From assembly GCF_004327985.1 (NCBI RefSeq), contig NZ_SJDL01000003.1:62001-126000 (forward strand): 64,000 nt of DNA, read 5' to 3'. Shown in pieces: positions 44,569-54,910 of this stretch (positions are counted from its first letter, which is position 1; every line of letters starts with the position of its first letter). The notes below the pieces were generated by a model. It saw nothing but the letters and a program-made list of their open reading frames with translations, ran no database searches and had not been told where the DNA came from. This DNA comes from Marinobacter halodurans (GTDB lineage Bacteria > Pseudomonadota > Gammaproteobacteria > Pseudomonadales > Oleiphilaceae). Both the position numbers and the translations under genes were made by a program.

Positions 44569-45252
44569 TCACGGGGCCACCGTCAGAGGTTGTTCCTGCG
44601 CTTCCAGCCAGTCCGTCAACGCGTTCCGCGCCTGGTCCAGCCCCTGTTTCTTCAGGGCCGAGAACTGAATCAGGTGTTCCAGGCAGTCCACGCCTTCCAG
44701 CGCTTTGCGAATCTTCAACATCGCCTGTTTGGCCTGTCCCGACTTCAGCTTGTCCGCCTTGGTGGCCAGGATCATCAGCGGCAACTGGCTCTGCTCGCAC
44801 CACTCGATCATCATGCGGTCAAAATCCTGCAGCGGGTGGCGGATGTCCATCACCAGCACCAGGCCACGCAGGCTCTCGCGGCGGGACAGGTAGTCGTCCA
44901 GGTGCTTCTGCCAGTCCTCCTGCATCTCTTTCGCCACCTTGGCGTAGCCATAGCCCGGCAGGTCCACCAGCCGGCAGCCCGGACGGTTGAGCGAGAAGAA
45001 GTTGATCAGCCGGGTGCGCCCCGGGGTCTTACTGGTGCGTGCCAGTTTGCTGTTGACCGTGATGGCATTGATGGCGCTGGATTTGCCGGCGTTGGATCGC
45101 CCGGCGAAGGCGACCTCGCTGCCATCGTCCGGCGGACATTCCGACACCCGGGAGGCGCTGGTCAGGAAGCGGGCGCTGTTATAGGCAATGGGCTTGAGCT
45201 CGGGGGCGTCGGGAGAAACGGAGTCAGACACGATCAGAAAGGTTCCGGTCAT
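44569..45252 (-). CDS. engB: Ribosome biogenesis GTP-binding protein EngB (YsxC/YihA)
   Basis: An essential GTPase for 50S ribosome assembly. The 227-aa protein has the P-loop GRSNAGKSS (about 51-59), switch I T in the TSKTPGRT stretch, G3 DLPGYGYAK and G4 ATKAD. The preceding residues ([23 protein letters not shown], seen in parts) are typical for YihA. The N-terminus is about 18 residues longer than E. coli EngB and poorly conserved, so the true start may lie inside. It faces the candidate sRNA and is divergent from cytochrome c4, the same order as in Pseudomonas. Confidence 0.95.
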   Translation of the reverse strand: MTGTFLIVSDSVSPDAPELKPIAYNSARFLTSASRVSECPPDDGSEVAFAGRSNAGKSSAINAITVNSKLARTSKTPGRTRLINFFSLNRPGCRLVDLPGYGYAKVAKEMQEDWQKHLDDYLSRRESLRGLVLVMDIRHPLQDFDRMMIEWCEQSQLPLMILATKADKLKSGQAKQAMLKIRKALEGVDCLEHLIQFSALKKQGLDQARNALTDWLEAQEQPLTVAP

Positions 45253-45504
45253 TGGTTCATGGACGGGTGGACCGCTTTCGGTGGTTCAGGTTCGTTAGCA
45301 TCACTATTGAATTGAACGGTGCGGTTCCAGCAACTAATGTATAGTATCACACCAGTTCAGCGGGAACGGCGGAGGCTGGCACTCTGCCGGAAGTGCTGCT
45401 ATTACAAGAAGCTAAGGAGCCTTTTGGGGCGTTCTGGCCACAGGGGCTCGCAGGGCGCTTGCAGAAGCGCCACAGGACTTCCTGATTGAGAGAGCGGGGC
45501 GAGC

Positions 45505-46119
45505 ATGAAGAAACGGATCACAGGCATCGTTCTGGGCCTCGGCATGGCCCTGGCGACTGCGGCGCATGGCGCCGGTGACCCCAAGGCCGGCCAGTCCAAT
45601 GCGGCAGTCTGTGCCGGATGCCACGGCCAGAACGGCGCACAGCCCGTGCAGCCGGTCTATCCCAAGCTGGCGGGACTGGGTGAAACCTACCTGTACAAGC
45701 AGTTACAGCACATCAAGGCGGGTGAGCGCCAGATCCCGGAGATGACGGGGCTGCTTGCCAATTTTTCGGACCAGGACCTGCTGGACCTGGCGACCTACTT
45801 CGACCAGCAGCAGACGCCGATCGGCAAGGCCAACCCGGATCTGGTAAAGAAGGGTGAGCAGCTCTATCGGGGGGGGAACCTCGCCAGTGGCGTGCCCGCC
45901 TGCGCCGGGTGTCACAACCCGCAGGGGCTGGGCAACGAGCCGGGCGGTTTTCCCCGCCTGAGCGGCCAGCATCCGGATTACGTCGTCAAGCAGCTCAAGG
46001 CCTACCGTGCCGGCGATCGCAGCACTGGTTCCATGAGCCAGATCATGATGGATGTCGCCTCGGGCCTCACCGAGGAGGAAATGGAAGCCGTGGCCAGTTA
46101 CGTCTCCGGCCTGCACTGA
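45505..46119 (+). CDS. Diheme cytochrome c4
   Basis: A 204-aa periplasmic diheme cytochrome that carries electrons to terminal oxidases. After a signal peptide (to about residue 23, ALATAAHGA) come two heme-binding motifs, CAGCH at 36-40 and CAGCH at 133-137, each with a distal Met (IPEMTG and GSMSQIM regions). The duplicated layout matches cytochrome c4. Maturation depends on disulfide chemistry; dsbA follows directly downstream. A terminator lies about 30 bp after its stop. Confidence 0.93.
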   Translation: MKKRITGIVLGLGMALATAAHGAGDPKAGQSNAAVCAGCHGQNGAQPVQPVYPKLAGLGETYLYKQLQHIKAGERQIPEMTGLLANFSDQDLLDLATYFDQQQTPIGKANPDLVKKGEQLYRGGNLASGVPACAGCHNPQGLGNEPGGFPRLSGQHPDYVVKQLKAYRAGDRSTGSMSQIMMDVASGLTEEEMEAVASYVSGLH

Positions 46120-46148
46120 CAGGCATCGGTTGACCACCGCTACCGGGA

Positions 46149-46171
46149 CCCTCGCCACGGCGGGGGTTTTT
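46149..46171 (+). terminator. Terminator after cytochrome c4
   Basis: CCCTCG and CGGGGG form a 6-bp stem (one G-T pair) over CCACGG, followed by TTTTT. It lies 30 bp after the stop codon. Confidence 0.6.
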
Positions 46172-46314
46172 CATTTCCGGCGCCGACGTTGCGTGACCCC
46201 GGCTCAGCCGTAATAATGCCCTCGACTTCATCGGTCCGTGCCTGCGGTACCGGACGAACTTTTCCGCGGGTCTGTGGTCTCAAGCCCCTGCGACGACAAC
46301 TACAGGAGTGAATA

Positions 46315-46947
46315 ATGTCGACATTCTGGAAAGGCTGGCTTTGCGCACTGCTTCTCCTGCCGCTGGCGGCGACCGCCCAGGCGGCACAGTGGCAGGAAGG
46401 TCAGGATTACGAGCGGCTGAGCTCGCCGCTGCCCACCCAAAATCCCGACCATATCGAAGTCACCGAAGTTTTCTGGTATGGCTGCCCCCACTGTTACGCG
46501 TTCAAACCCCTGATTGAAGACTGGGCCTCGAAGAAGGCGGACGACGTCGATTTCGTGCTGGTGCCGGCAGCCCTGGGTCAACTCTGGGATGTCCACGCCC
46601 GCGCTTTCTTCACCACCAAGGCCATGGGGGTGTTCGACAAGACCCACGATCTGCTGTTTGACGCCCTGGCACGGGATCACAAGCGTCTCACCAGCGGCGA
46701 GAAAATCGCCGATTTCCTGGCCGACCACGGTGTGGACAGGGATGACTTCATGAAGACGTTCAACAGCTTCGGCGTGAATGCCAAGATGCAGCAGGCGGAA
46801 GCCTATGTCCGGGGTGCACGGATCACCGGTGTTCCGACTATCATTGTGAATGGGAAATACAAAGTCAGTGCATCGATGGCCGGCAATCATGAGAACATGA
46901 TCAAGGTGATCGATTACCTGGTCGACAAGGAGCGTAACGCGCAGTAA
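46315..46947 (+). CDS. dsbA: Thiol:disulfide interchange protein DsbA
   Basis: A periplasmic oxidase that forms disulfides in exported proteins and is reoxidised by DsbB. In the 210-aa precursor the signal peptide ends near residue 24 (AATAQAA). The active site CPHC is at 57-60 in FWYGCPHCYAF, and the cis-proline is in ITGVPTIIVNGKY. A good ribosome site (ACAGGAG) supports the ATG. It stands between cytochrome c4 and an EEP-family gene that starts 35 bp downstream. Confidence 0.96.
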   Translation: MSTFWKGWLCALLLLPLAATAQAAQWQEGQDYERLSSPLPTQNPDHIEVTEVFWYGCPHCYAFKPLIEDWASKKADDVDFVLVPAALGQLWDVHARAFFTTKAMGVFDKTHDLLFDALARDHKRLTSGEKIADFLADHGVDRDDFMKTFNSFGVNAKMQQAEAYVRGARITGVPTIIVNGKYKVSASMAGNHENMIKVIDYLVDKERNAQ

Positions 46948-46982
46948 CGCCTTGTCGCAGGCGGCTCGAAGGTCAGCAGGGC

Positions 46983-47852
46983 ATGTACGAGCGAATCCGC
47001 AAACAGTTCAACGAGTTGCTCGGTAATACGCCGGTACGGGGTACCACTGTGGGTGCCTGTTCCGGCACCGATCACGTGCCTGATTTCGAGCCGCACCGGC
47101 ACATTCGCCTGCTGACCTACAACATCCAGGTCGGCATCAGCACCTCCTCCTACCACCATTATTTCACCCGCAGCTGGCAGCACATCCTGCCCCACCGCCG
47201 GCGTATCGAGAATCTGGACAAGATTTCCCAACTCCTGCGCAACTACGACGTGGTGGCACTGCAGGAGTGTGACGGCGGCAGTCTGCGCAGCGGGTTTATC
47301 AACCAGGTGCAGTACCTGGCCGAGGCCAGCGGCATTCCCTACTGGTACCAGCAGCTCAACCGCAACCTGGGGCGGCTGGCCCAGCACAGCAATGGGCTGC
47401 TCAGCCGCTTTCGCCCGCTGGATGTGACCGAACACAAGCTGCCGGGACTGATTCCCGGACGGGGGGCCATCGTGGCCCGCTACGGCGATCCCGGGGACCC
47501 GCTGGTGCTGGTGATGATGCACCTGTCCCTCAGCGCCCAGGCCCAGAACCGGCAATTGGGTTTCATCCGCGACCTGATCAGCGAATACCAGCATGTGGTG
47601 CTGATGGGGGATATGAACAATCACGCCGAACAACTGCTGGGTAACACGCCACTGTCGGAAACGGACCTGGTGCCGCTACCGGAGACCGCCCACAGTTTTC
47701 CCAGCTGGCGGCCCGAGCGGGCGCTGGACCATATCCTGGTGAGTCCGTCGCTGGAAATCCGCCGCGCCGAAGTGATCAACCACCCGGTCTCGGACCACCT
47801 GCCCATCGCCATGGACATTGCCCTGCCGTCCGGTTACGTTGCGAAGTTCTGA
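46983..47852 (+). CDS. Endonuclease/exonuclease/phosphatase family protein
   Basis: A 289-aa metal-dependent phosphodiesterase-fold protein without a signal peptide. Core motifs are LLTYNIQVG near residue 45, VVALQECDGG (catalytic Glu), the VLMGDMNNHAEQL segment (catalytic Asp/Asn), and the terminal VSDHLPIAMDI (catalytic Asp-His). The substrate could be nucleic acid, phosphoinositide-like lipid or a small phosphate; it cannot be told from sequence. It follows dsbA closely and may be cotranscribed, an order also seen in Pseudomonas. Confidence 0.85.
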   Translation: MYERIRKQFNELLGNTPVRGTTVGACSGTDHVPDFEPHRHIRLLTYNIQVGISTSSYHHYFTRSWQHILPHRRRIENLDKISQLLRNYDVVALQECDGGSLRSGFINQVQYLAEASGIPYWYQQLNRNLGRLAQHSNGLLSRFRPLDVTEHKLPGLIPGRGAIVARYGDPGDPLVLVMMHLSLSAQAQNRQLGFIRDLISEYQHVVLMGDMNNHAEQLLGNTPLSETDLVPLPETAHSFPSWRPERALDHILVSPSLEIRRAEVINHPVSDHLPIAMDIALPSGYVAKF

Positions 47853-47888
47853 GGCGTTCATCGGACGCGCCCTGATTCATACGGGCAC

Positions 47889-47925
47889 AAAAAAGCCGAC
47901 GGTCACCTGGTGAGCGTCGGCTTTT
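47889..47925 (-). terminator. Terminator of the rpmB-rpmG operon (probably bidirectional)
   Basis: AAAAGCCGACG pairs perfectly with CGTCGGCTTTT over a 13-nt loop, with additional A residues on the left. This gives a T-run on both strands, so it can end rpmG transcription and that of the convergent nuclease-family gene. Confidence 0.85.
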
Positions 47926-47943
47926 CCTGGAAGCGGATCAGAA

Positions 47944-48099
47944 TTACTTGATCTTGGCTTCCTTGTAGGCAACGTGCTTGCGAACAACCGGATCGTACTT
48001 CTTGATCTCGATTTTCTCAGGCGTGTTGCGCTTGTTCTTGTGGGTCGTGTAGAAGTGACCCGTACCTGCAGATGATACCAGCTTGATCTTTTCGCGCAT
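47944..48099 (-). CDS. rpmG: 50S ribosomal protein L33
   Basis: A 51-aa ribosomal protein ([20 protein letters not shown] then [20 protein letters not shown]). It lacks the Cys pairs of zinc-binding L33, so it is the zinc-independent (C-) form, as in E. coli. It is encoded 11 bp downstream of rpmB in the standard rpmBG operon and ends at a strong terminator. Confidence 0.97.
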   Translation of the reverse strand: MREKIKLVSSAGTGHFYTTHKNKRNTPEKIEIKKYDPVVRKHVAYKEAKIK

Positions 48100-48110
48100 G
48101 ATGCGGCTCC

Positions 48111-48347
48111 TTATACCTTCTCGCCGCGGGCACGGAGGTCGGCCAGCACAGCGTCAATGCCTTTTTTGTCGATGATACGCATACCCTTGGTAGACACGCG
48201 CAGCTTAACAAAGCGCTTTTCGGATTCTACCCAGAAGCGATGGTTCTGCAGATTCGGCAGAAAACGACGCTTGGTGTGGTTCATCGCGTGAGAAACGTTA
48301 TTACCGGTGACCGGTCGCTTACCGGTAACCTGACAGACTCTGGACAT
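48111..48347 (-). CDS. rpmB: 50S ribosomal protein L28
   Basis: A 78-aa ribosomal protein starting [20 protein letters not shown] and ending with the helical [11 protein letters not shown]. Length and sequence are those of gammaproteobacterial L28. It is the first gene of the rpmB-rpmG operon, with a GGAGG ribosome site. A good sigma-70 promoter lies about 95 bp upstream. Confidence 0.97.
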   Translation of the reverse strand: MSRVCQVTGKRPVTGNNVSHAMNHTKRRFLPNLQNHRFWVESEKRFVKLRVSTKGMRIIDKKGIDAVLADLRARGEKV

Positions 48348-48441
48348 GTTTGCCTCCGACCTGAGCTCTTAAGTCCTGAAATACAGAATTCGTTATTTCG
48401 CGCCTCTGGGTGCTCGCCAGACGCCGCCAGAAAGGGACGCT

Positions 48442-48470
48442 TTTATACCAGAACGACCAGCCCAACGCAA
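48442..48470 (-). promoter_or_regulatory. Sigma-70 promoter of rpmB-rpmG
   Basis: Read on the minus strand: TTGCGT, 17 bases, TATAAA. This is a near-consensus housekeeping promoter at the expected place for a highly expressed ribosomal operon. Confidence 0.7.
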
Positions 48471-48556
48471 AAAATTGTTGGGAATTTGGCCAGTTTTTTC
48501 GGGCATCACTCATAAGGCCCCGTCAAACAGGCTCGAACGGCGGTATTTGGGCGACC

Positions 48557-49234
48557 TCACATGAGGCCGCGTTCGGCCAGCGACACCACCTCACCATGCC
48601 CGACCACCATGTGATCCAGCACCCGGATGTCGACCAGTTGCAGGGCTTCGGACAACCGGCGGGTCAGGCTGATGTCCGCCTGGCTGGGCTCGGCCACGCC
48701 GGAGGGGTGATTATGGGCGAAAATCACCGCCGCTGCATTATGGTCCAGCGCCTGGCGGATCACTTCCCGGGGGTAGACGGCGGCACCGTCGATGGTCCCC
48801 CGGAACAACTCTTCGTAACGGATGATGCGGTGGCGGTTGTCGAGGAACAGGCCGGCAAAGACTTCGTGGGGGTAATGGCCCAGCCGGCTGCTGAGGTACC
48901 GGCGGGTATCGTCCGGTGAACGCAGCGGATCGCCCTGGTGCAGGGGCGCGTCCAGGACCCGCCGGGCCATCTCCATGGCCGCCTGGACCTGCGCGTACTT
49001 GGCCGTGCCCAGGCCATGGATCTGGCAGAAACGGTTGGCCGAGGCCGTCATCAGTTCCCGCAGGCTGCCGAATTCGGCCAGCAACGCGCGTGACAGGTCC
49101 ATCACCGGCTGGCCGGCCGTGCCGGTGCGCAGGAAAATGGCCAGCAGTTCGGCGTCGCTGAGGCTGTCTGCGCCGTGTTTGAGCAGGCGCTCCCGTGGCC
49201 GTTCGTCCGTCGGCCAGGCGGTGGTTGTGGTCAT
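48557..49234 (-). CDS. radC: RadC-family JAB/MPN protein
   Basis: A 225-aa protein with an N-terminal helix-hairpin-helix region (about 15-85, ending [11 protein letters not shown]). The C-terminal JAMM metalloprotease-like fold has the zinc ligands in HNHPSG (His174, His176) and a later Asp in the SQADISLT stretch. The name comes from a DNA-repair assignment in E. coli that was later withdrawn; its true role is unclear. It is divergent from coaBC and next to rpmB, a common order in gammaproteobacteria. Confidence 0.93.
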   Translation of the reverse strand: MTTTTAWPTDERPRERLLKHGADSLSDAELLAIFLRTGTAGQPVMDLSRALLAEFGSLRELMTASANRFCQIHGLGTAKYAQVQAAMEMARRVLDAPLHQGDPLRSPDDTRRYLSSRLGHYPHEVFAGLFLDNRHRIIRYEELFRGTIDGAAVYPREVIRQALDHNAAAVIFAHNHPSGVAEPSQADISLTRRLSEALQLVDIRVLDHMVVGHGEVVSLAERGLM

Positions 49235-49464
49235 CCCGATTCCCTCCGGGTTAGTTCGCCCTTGGTTCGCGCCCGTCCCGCCCGATTGTCAGGTGGTCGA
49301 TCCGCAGGCGGCGTGGCTTCCTTTATTGATAGACACAGATGGCGAATCCGTTTCCGCCGGGCAGCTTACCACGGCTGCCGGACTGTCGGGAGGGTGGCTG
49401 TGGTGCTATCTTATGGCGTTCACGGTGGCCCCGTTGTGTGAACCGGAAAGAGATGGGAGAGGGC

Positions 49465-50676
49465 ATGGCGCAGAAAAACATTCTGCTGGGCGTTACGGGC
49501 GGTATTGCCGCGTACAAGAGCGCCGAACTGGTGCGGTTGCTGAAAAAGGCCGGACATGCGGTGCAGGTGGTGATGACGCACGGCGCCGAAGCCTTCATGG
49601 CGCCGCTGACCTTCCAGGCCCTCAGTGGTGAGCCGGTACGGACGTCGTTGCTGGATCCCGAGGCGGAAGCTGGCATGGGCCATATCGAGCTGGCCAGGTG
49701 GGCCGATGTGGTGATGGTGGCGCCCGCCTCCGCCGACTTCATGGCCCGTCTGGCCCAGGGCATGGCGGACGATCTGCTGACGACGGTGTGCTGTGCCACG
49801 ACGGCGCCGATCATCCTGGCCCCCGCCATGAACCAGGCCATGTGGGGCAATGGCCGGACCCAGCGCAACGCCCGTCTGCTGGCGGACGATCCGCAGGTGG
49901 AACTTTGGGGGCCGGATGCCGGCGACCAGGCCTGCGGCGACGTGGGACCGGGGCGGATGCTGGAGCCGGATGCCCTGGCCGGTCGCCTGCTGGACCGGCT
50001 GGATGGCCCGAAGCCCCTGGCCGGCAAGCGTGTGGTGATCACCGCCGGCCCCACCCGGGAGCCGATCGATCCGGTGCGTTATATCACCAACCACAGCTCC
50101 GGCAAGATGGGCTACGCCCTGGCCGGCGCAGCCCGTGACGCCGGTGCTGACGTGGTACTGGTCAGCGGGCCGGTCACGCTGGATTGCCCGCCGGGGGTGC
50201 GCCGTGAGTCGGTGAACACCGCCGAAGAGATGCTGCAGGCCGCTGAGGCCGCCGTCGAGGCCGGCTGTGACCTGTTCATTGCCACCGCCGCGGTGGCCGA
50301 TTACCGACCCGAGACCTGTGCCGGCGACAAGATCAAGAAGTCCCGTGGCAGCATGAGCCTGGCGCTGGTGCGCAACCCGGACACGTTGGCCACCATCGCC
50401 GCCCGCGCTGACAAACCCTTTACCGTCGGCTTCGCCGCCGAAACCCGGGACGTCGAGCACTATGCCCGGGACAAGATGGCCCGCAAGCAGCTTGATATGA
50501 TCGTTGCCAACGACGTCTCGCGTCCGGGCCTGGGTTTCAACAGCGATCACAATGCCGTCACCGTGTTCTGGCAGACTGGCAGCCGGACGTTCGAGCCGGC
50601 CAGCAAGCCGGCCCTGGCCCGCGACCTGCTTACGCTGATCGCACAACAGGCGTTCCCTTTGGACGCCAACGTTTAA
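49465..50676 (+). CDS. coaBC: Bifunctional phosphopantothenoylcysteine synthetase/decarboxylase
   Basis: It performs two CoA-synthesis steps: ligation of cysteine to 4'-phosphopantothenate (CoaB) and decarboxylation of the product (CoaC). In the 403-aa protein the N-terminal flavoprotein half starts LLGVTGGIAAYKSAELVRLL and includes PAMNQAMW with the catalytic residues. The C-terminal half carries VVITAGPTREPIDPVRYITN and KIKKS. The ATG at 49465 has GGGAGAGG upstream; a 42-codon extension is not supported. dut follows 25 bp later on the same strand. Confidence 0.96.
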   Translation: MAQKNILLGVTGGIAAYKSAELVRLLKKAGHAVQVVMTHGAEAFMAPLTFQALSGEPVRTSLLDPEAEAGMGHIELARWADVVMVAPASADFMARLAQGMADDLLTTVCCATTAPIILAPAMNQAMWGNGRTQRNARLLADDPQVELWGPDAGDQACGDVGPGRMLEPDALAGRLLDRLDGPKPLAGKRVVITAGPTREPIDPVRYITNHSSGKMGYALAGAARDAGADVVLVSGPVTLDCPPGVRRESVNTAEEMLQAAEAAVEAGCDLFIATAAVADYRPETCAGDKIKKSRGSMSLALVRNPDTLATIAARADKPFTVGFAAETRDVEHYARDKMARKQLDMIVANDVSRPGLGFNSDHNAVTVFWQTGSRTFEPASKPALARDLLTLIAQQAFPLDANV

Positions 50677-50701
50677 CGAACGACAGATTAAGGTGTACTG
50701 A

Positions 50702-51163
50702 ATGACCCGACAGACCTTCCAGGTCCGCATCCTCGACGAACGCATCGGCCGCGACATCCCGATGCCCACCTACGCTACCGAAGGCTCTGCCGGCCTGGAC
50801 CTGCGGGCGTGCCTGGACGAGCCGCTGACGCTGGAACCCGGCGACACCAGCCTGCTGAAGACCGGCCTGGCGCTGCACATCGGCGACCCGTCGCTGGCCG
50901 CGATGATCCTGCCCCGATCCGGGTTGGGGCACAAGCACGGCATCGTGCTGGGGAACCTGGTGGGCCTGATCGATTCCGACTACCAGGGCGAGCTGATGGT
51001 GTCCTGCTGGAACCGCGGGCAGACCACATTCACGATCGAGCCCGGCGAGCGGGTCGCCCAACTGGTGCTGGTGCCGGTGGTGCAGGGGGATTTCGAGATC
51101 GTCGCCGATTTTGACGAGAGCCTTCGCGGGGACGGTGGATTCGGCTCGACCGGGACCGCCTGA
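50702..51163 (+). CDS. dut: dUTP diphosphatase
   Basis: It hydrolyses dUTP to dUMP, keeping uracil out of DNA and feeding thymidylate synthesis. The 153-aa protein contains the trimeric dUTPase motifs: GSAGLDLRA (motif 1), [16 protein letters not shown] (motif 2), [11 protein letters not shown] (motif 3, catalytic Asp), [12 protein letters not shown] (motif 4) and the C-terminal [10 protein letters not shown] (motif 5). All are intact. It forms a coaBC-dut-algC-argB gene order like that in Pseudomonas. Confidence 0.97.
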   Translation: MTRQTFQVRILDERIGRDIPMPTYATEGSAGLDLRACLDEPLTLEPGDTSLLKTGLALHIGDPSLAAMILPRSGLGHKHGIVLGNLVGLIDSDYQGELMVSCWNRGQTTFTIEPGERVAQLVLVPVVQGDFEIVADFDESLRGDGGFGSTGTA

Positions 51164-51229
51164 GTTCGCTGGTCGCGACGGCGATCTATACTGGCTACAT
51201 CAGGATTCAAGAAGAACAATGGGATAACT

Positions 51230-53878
51230 ATGAAGCTTGGCAAGAAGAAGACCCCAGAAGCCGAGAACGAGGCAGCGCAGCCCAGGGAAAAAAGCAAGAA
51301 GGCCAGCAACTCCAAGGCAGGTAACGGCCCCAAGCTGAAAGGTCTGGCCAGCGTTGCCGGCCAGCAGGCCGCGGTCGTGCTGCTGGCGGGGATCGCTGCA
51401 GCGGCGCTGCTTTATTACCTGGTCCTGATACCGGCCCATTCGGAGCGTCAATCCCTGCGCGCCGAACACGTGGCCGACATGGCCAGGGAGCGCATCGATC
51501 AGCGCCTGGCGATACTGGAACAGGTTGTTACCGGGTATGCCCGTCAGAGCCATGTGCGCCAGGCACTGAGCGATCCTGCCGCGATGCCGCAGGTCGTCGG
51601 TGACCTGAAGCAGATGCTGCCCGGGACCCGGGCGTCGTTCCTGTTCCCCTATGGCGGGATCAACCGCCGGCCCGGTCAGGGCTTCGAGCTGAGTTTCGTC
51701 AACCTGGACCTGGCCAAGCAGGCCGAGTCCGGTCGTGAGGTCCATCCCGATGCGTTCCCGCGGGACGGCCAGTGGTACATCCAGTTTGCCGCGCCAATCA
51801 CCGATCCCGGCAGCCATGCGGTCAAGGGCACCTTGCTGGTGGTGTTCGACCCGTCCGTGATGACGCCGGCCCTGGCCGTGAACGATGCTGAACTGGGCGG
51901 CCGTCTGGAGTTGGTGCAGAGCGTATCCGGCAGCAGCAAGACGGTGGTGGCCAGTGGCAGCGGCGGCGGTCAGGCGATCAGCCGGACCCTGTCGTCGCCC
52001 AACTGGTCGGTCGAATTCAAACCCCAGCGCGATCTGCCCCCCCTGGTGGATCCGCTCCTGGCCCTGATTGTTGTGGTGGTACCGTCGGTGATCGCCATGA
52101 TCCTGGTCTGGGTGCTGCTGGGGCGGGCCCGATCCGATCTGCGCCGCGATGCGGCCAGGCTGATCCAGTGGGCCCACAAGGCATTCGCCGGCGAACGGAT
52201 CAAGGCGCCGCCCTACACGTGGGATCTGGTGGCCACGATCGGTGAAGTCCTGGGCCGCCTGGCGCAGGCGGTGGACAAGCGCATCGCCAAGGCCGATGAA
52301 ACGGCCCGGCAGGCGACCCGCAAGGCCGCGCCGGCGACCGGGCAGAGCAAGGCCAAAGCCAAGGCCAAGAGCAGTGAAGAACCGCTGTTCGAGGACAACG
52401 ACATGCTCGATATCGATATGTTGGACAGCGACGAGGATGTGCTGGGCCTCGGCGGCGGCAAGGGTGAGGATCCCTTCTCGGTGGAGGAGGCGCCGGCGGT
52501 TTCCGTCGAGATTTCCCCGTCCATCTTCCGCGCCTACGACATCCGCGGCATTGTCGGTGAAACCCTCGACGGCCAGGTGGTGCACGAAATCGGCCGCGCC
52601 ATCGGCAGCGAGGCCCAGAGCCGCCAGGTGACCGACATCTGCATCGGCTACGACGGCCGCCATTCCAGCCCGGAACTGGCGGATGCGCTGGCCCGCGGCA
52701 TCATGAGTACCGGCTGTAACGTCATCAACATCGGCGCCGTGCCGACCCCGGTGCTGTATTTCGCCACCCACGAACTGGGCACCGGTTCCGGCGTCATGGT
52801 GACCGGCAGCCACAATCCGGCCAACTACAACGGCCTGAAGATGATGCTGGCCCAGGACACCCTGTCCGGTGACGACATCGAGAAGCTGTATACCCGTATC
52901 CAGACCGGCGACCTGGTCCAGGGTCAGGGGCAGTATTCCGAACAGGACGTGCGCCGGCCCTACCTGGATCGCATCGTCGGCGACATCGCCGTGGCGGCAC
53001 CGCTGCGGGTGGTGCTGGATGCCGGCAATGGCATCGCCGGCGAGCTGGCGCCGATCCTGGTGGAGGAACTGGGTTGTGAGGTGATACCGCTGTTCTGCGA
53101 GGTGGACGGCAACTTCCCCAACCACCATCCGGATCCGGGCAAGCCCGAGAACCTGACGAGCCTGATCGAGAAAGTGAAGTCCGAGAGGGCCGATATCGGC
53201 CTGGCCTTCGACGGCGACGGTGACCGCCTGGGTGTGGTCACCAACACCGGCAAGGTCATCTGGCCGGATCGCCTGCTGATGCTGTTTGCCCGGGACGTGG
53301 TCTCGCGCAATCCCGGTTCGGATATCCTCTATGACGTGAAATGCACGCGCCGGCTGGCGTCGGTGATCAACGAGGCGGGCGGCCGCCCGATCATGTGGAA
53401 AACCGGCCACTCCCTGATGAAGGCCAAAATGAAGGAAACCGGTGCCCTGCTGGCCGGGGAAATGTCTGGCCACATCTTCTTCAAGGAGCGCTGGATGGGC
53501 TTCGACGACGGCCTGTACGCCGCCGCCCGCCTGTTGGAGATCCTGGGGGTGGAAGACCGGGACAGCGACGACGTCTTTGCCGAATTCCCCGAGGACATCA
53601 GCACCCCGGAGCTGAACGTCACCGTCACTGACGAGAACAAGTTCGGCATTGTCGACAAGCTCAGTGCCGAGGGCGAATTCGGCGACGGCAGCGTGTCCAA
53701 CATCGACGGCGTGCGGGTGGACTATCCGGACGGCTGGGGCCTGTGCCGGGCGTCCAACACCACGCCGGTACTGGTGCTGCGCTTCGAGGCGGAAACCGGC
53801 GAGGCGCTGGAACGCATCAAGACGGTGTTCCGCGAGCAGTTGCTGAAGGTCGCGCCGGACGTCGTCCCCGAGTTCTGA
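51230..53878 (+). CDS. algC: Phosphomannomutase/phosphoglucomutase with N-terminal membrane domain
   Basis: It interconverts mannose or glucose 6-phosphate and 1-phosphate for LPS and exopolysaccharide precursors. The 882-aa protein is far longer than the 463-aa catalytic core. Residues 1-45 are Lys-rich; helices lie near 48-70 and 278-305 around a periplasmic domain of about 200 residues, followed by a charged linker (about 360-425). The catalytic part starts near residue 425 (SPSIFRAYDIRGIVGETL). The phosphoserine is Ser527 (TGSHNP), the Mg loop DGDGDR at 661-666, and the sugar loop GEMSGH is also present. Extended AlgC of this type is annotated in Pseudomonas too. Confidence 0.93.
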   Translation: MKLGKKKTPEAENEAAQPREKSKKASNSKAGNGPKLKGLASVAGQQAAVVLLAGIAAAALLYYLVLIPAHSERQSLRAEHVADMARERIDQRLAILEQVVTGYARQSHVRQALSDPAAMPQVVGDLKQMLPGTRASFLFPYGGINRRPGQGFELSFVNLDLAKQAESGREVHPDAFPRDGQWYIQFAAPITDPGSHAVKGTLLVVFDPSVMTPALAVNDAELGGRLELVQSVSGSSKTVVASGSGGGQAISRTLSSPNWSVEFKPQRDLPPLVDPLLALIVVVVPSVIAMILVWVLLGRARSDLRRDAARLIQWAHKAFAGERIKAPPYTWDLVATIGEVLGRLAQAVDKRIAKADETARQATRKAAPATGQSKAKAKAKSSEEPLFEDNDMLDIDMLDSDEDVLGLGGGKGEDPFSVEEAPAVSVEISPSIFRAYDIRGIVGETLDGQVVHEIGRAIGSEAQSRQVTDICIGYDGRHSSPELADALARGIMSTGCNVINIGAVPTPVLYFATHELGTGSGVMVTGSHNPANYNGLKMMLAQDTLSGDDIEKLYTRIQTGDLVQGQGQYSEQDVRRPYLDRIVGDIAVAAPLRVVLDAGNGIAGELAPILVEELGCEVIPLFCEVDGNFPNHHPDPGKPENLTSLIEKVKSERADIGLAFDGDGDRLGVVTNTGKVIWPDRLLMLFARDVVSRNPGSDILYDVKCTRRLASVINEAGGRPIMWKTGHSLMKAKMKETGALLAGEMSGHIFFKERWMGFDDGLYAAARLLEILGVEDRDSDDVFAEFPEDISTPELNVTVTDENKFGIVDKLSAEGEFGDGSVSNIDGVRVDYPDGWGLCRASNTTPVLVLRFEAETGEALERIKTVFREQLLKVAPDVVPEF

Positions 53879-53885
53879 TCGGCTG

Positions 53886-53924
53886 CCCGGCTGCGGACCC
53901 ATTGCGTCGCCGCAGCCGGGGTTT
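53886..53924 (+). terminator. Hairpin terminator after algC
   Basis: CCCGGCTGCGG and CCGCAGCCGGG form a perfect 11-bp stem over a 13-nt loop, then GTTTAC. The stem is very stable but the T-run is short. It separates algC from argB. Confidence 0.6.
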
Positions 53925-53931
53925 ACAATAG

Positions 53932-54900
<969 letters not shown>

Positions 54901-54910
54901 CCGGTTCGGC

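Noticed and set aside
51200-53902. 900-codon frame antisense to algC
   Set aside because: Shadow of algC; His/Gln/Gly-rich translation with no domain pattern.
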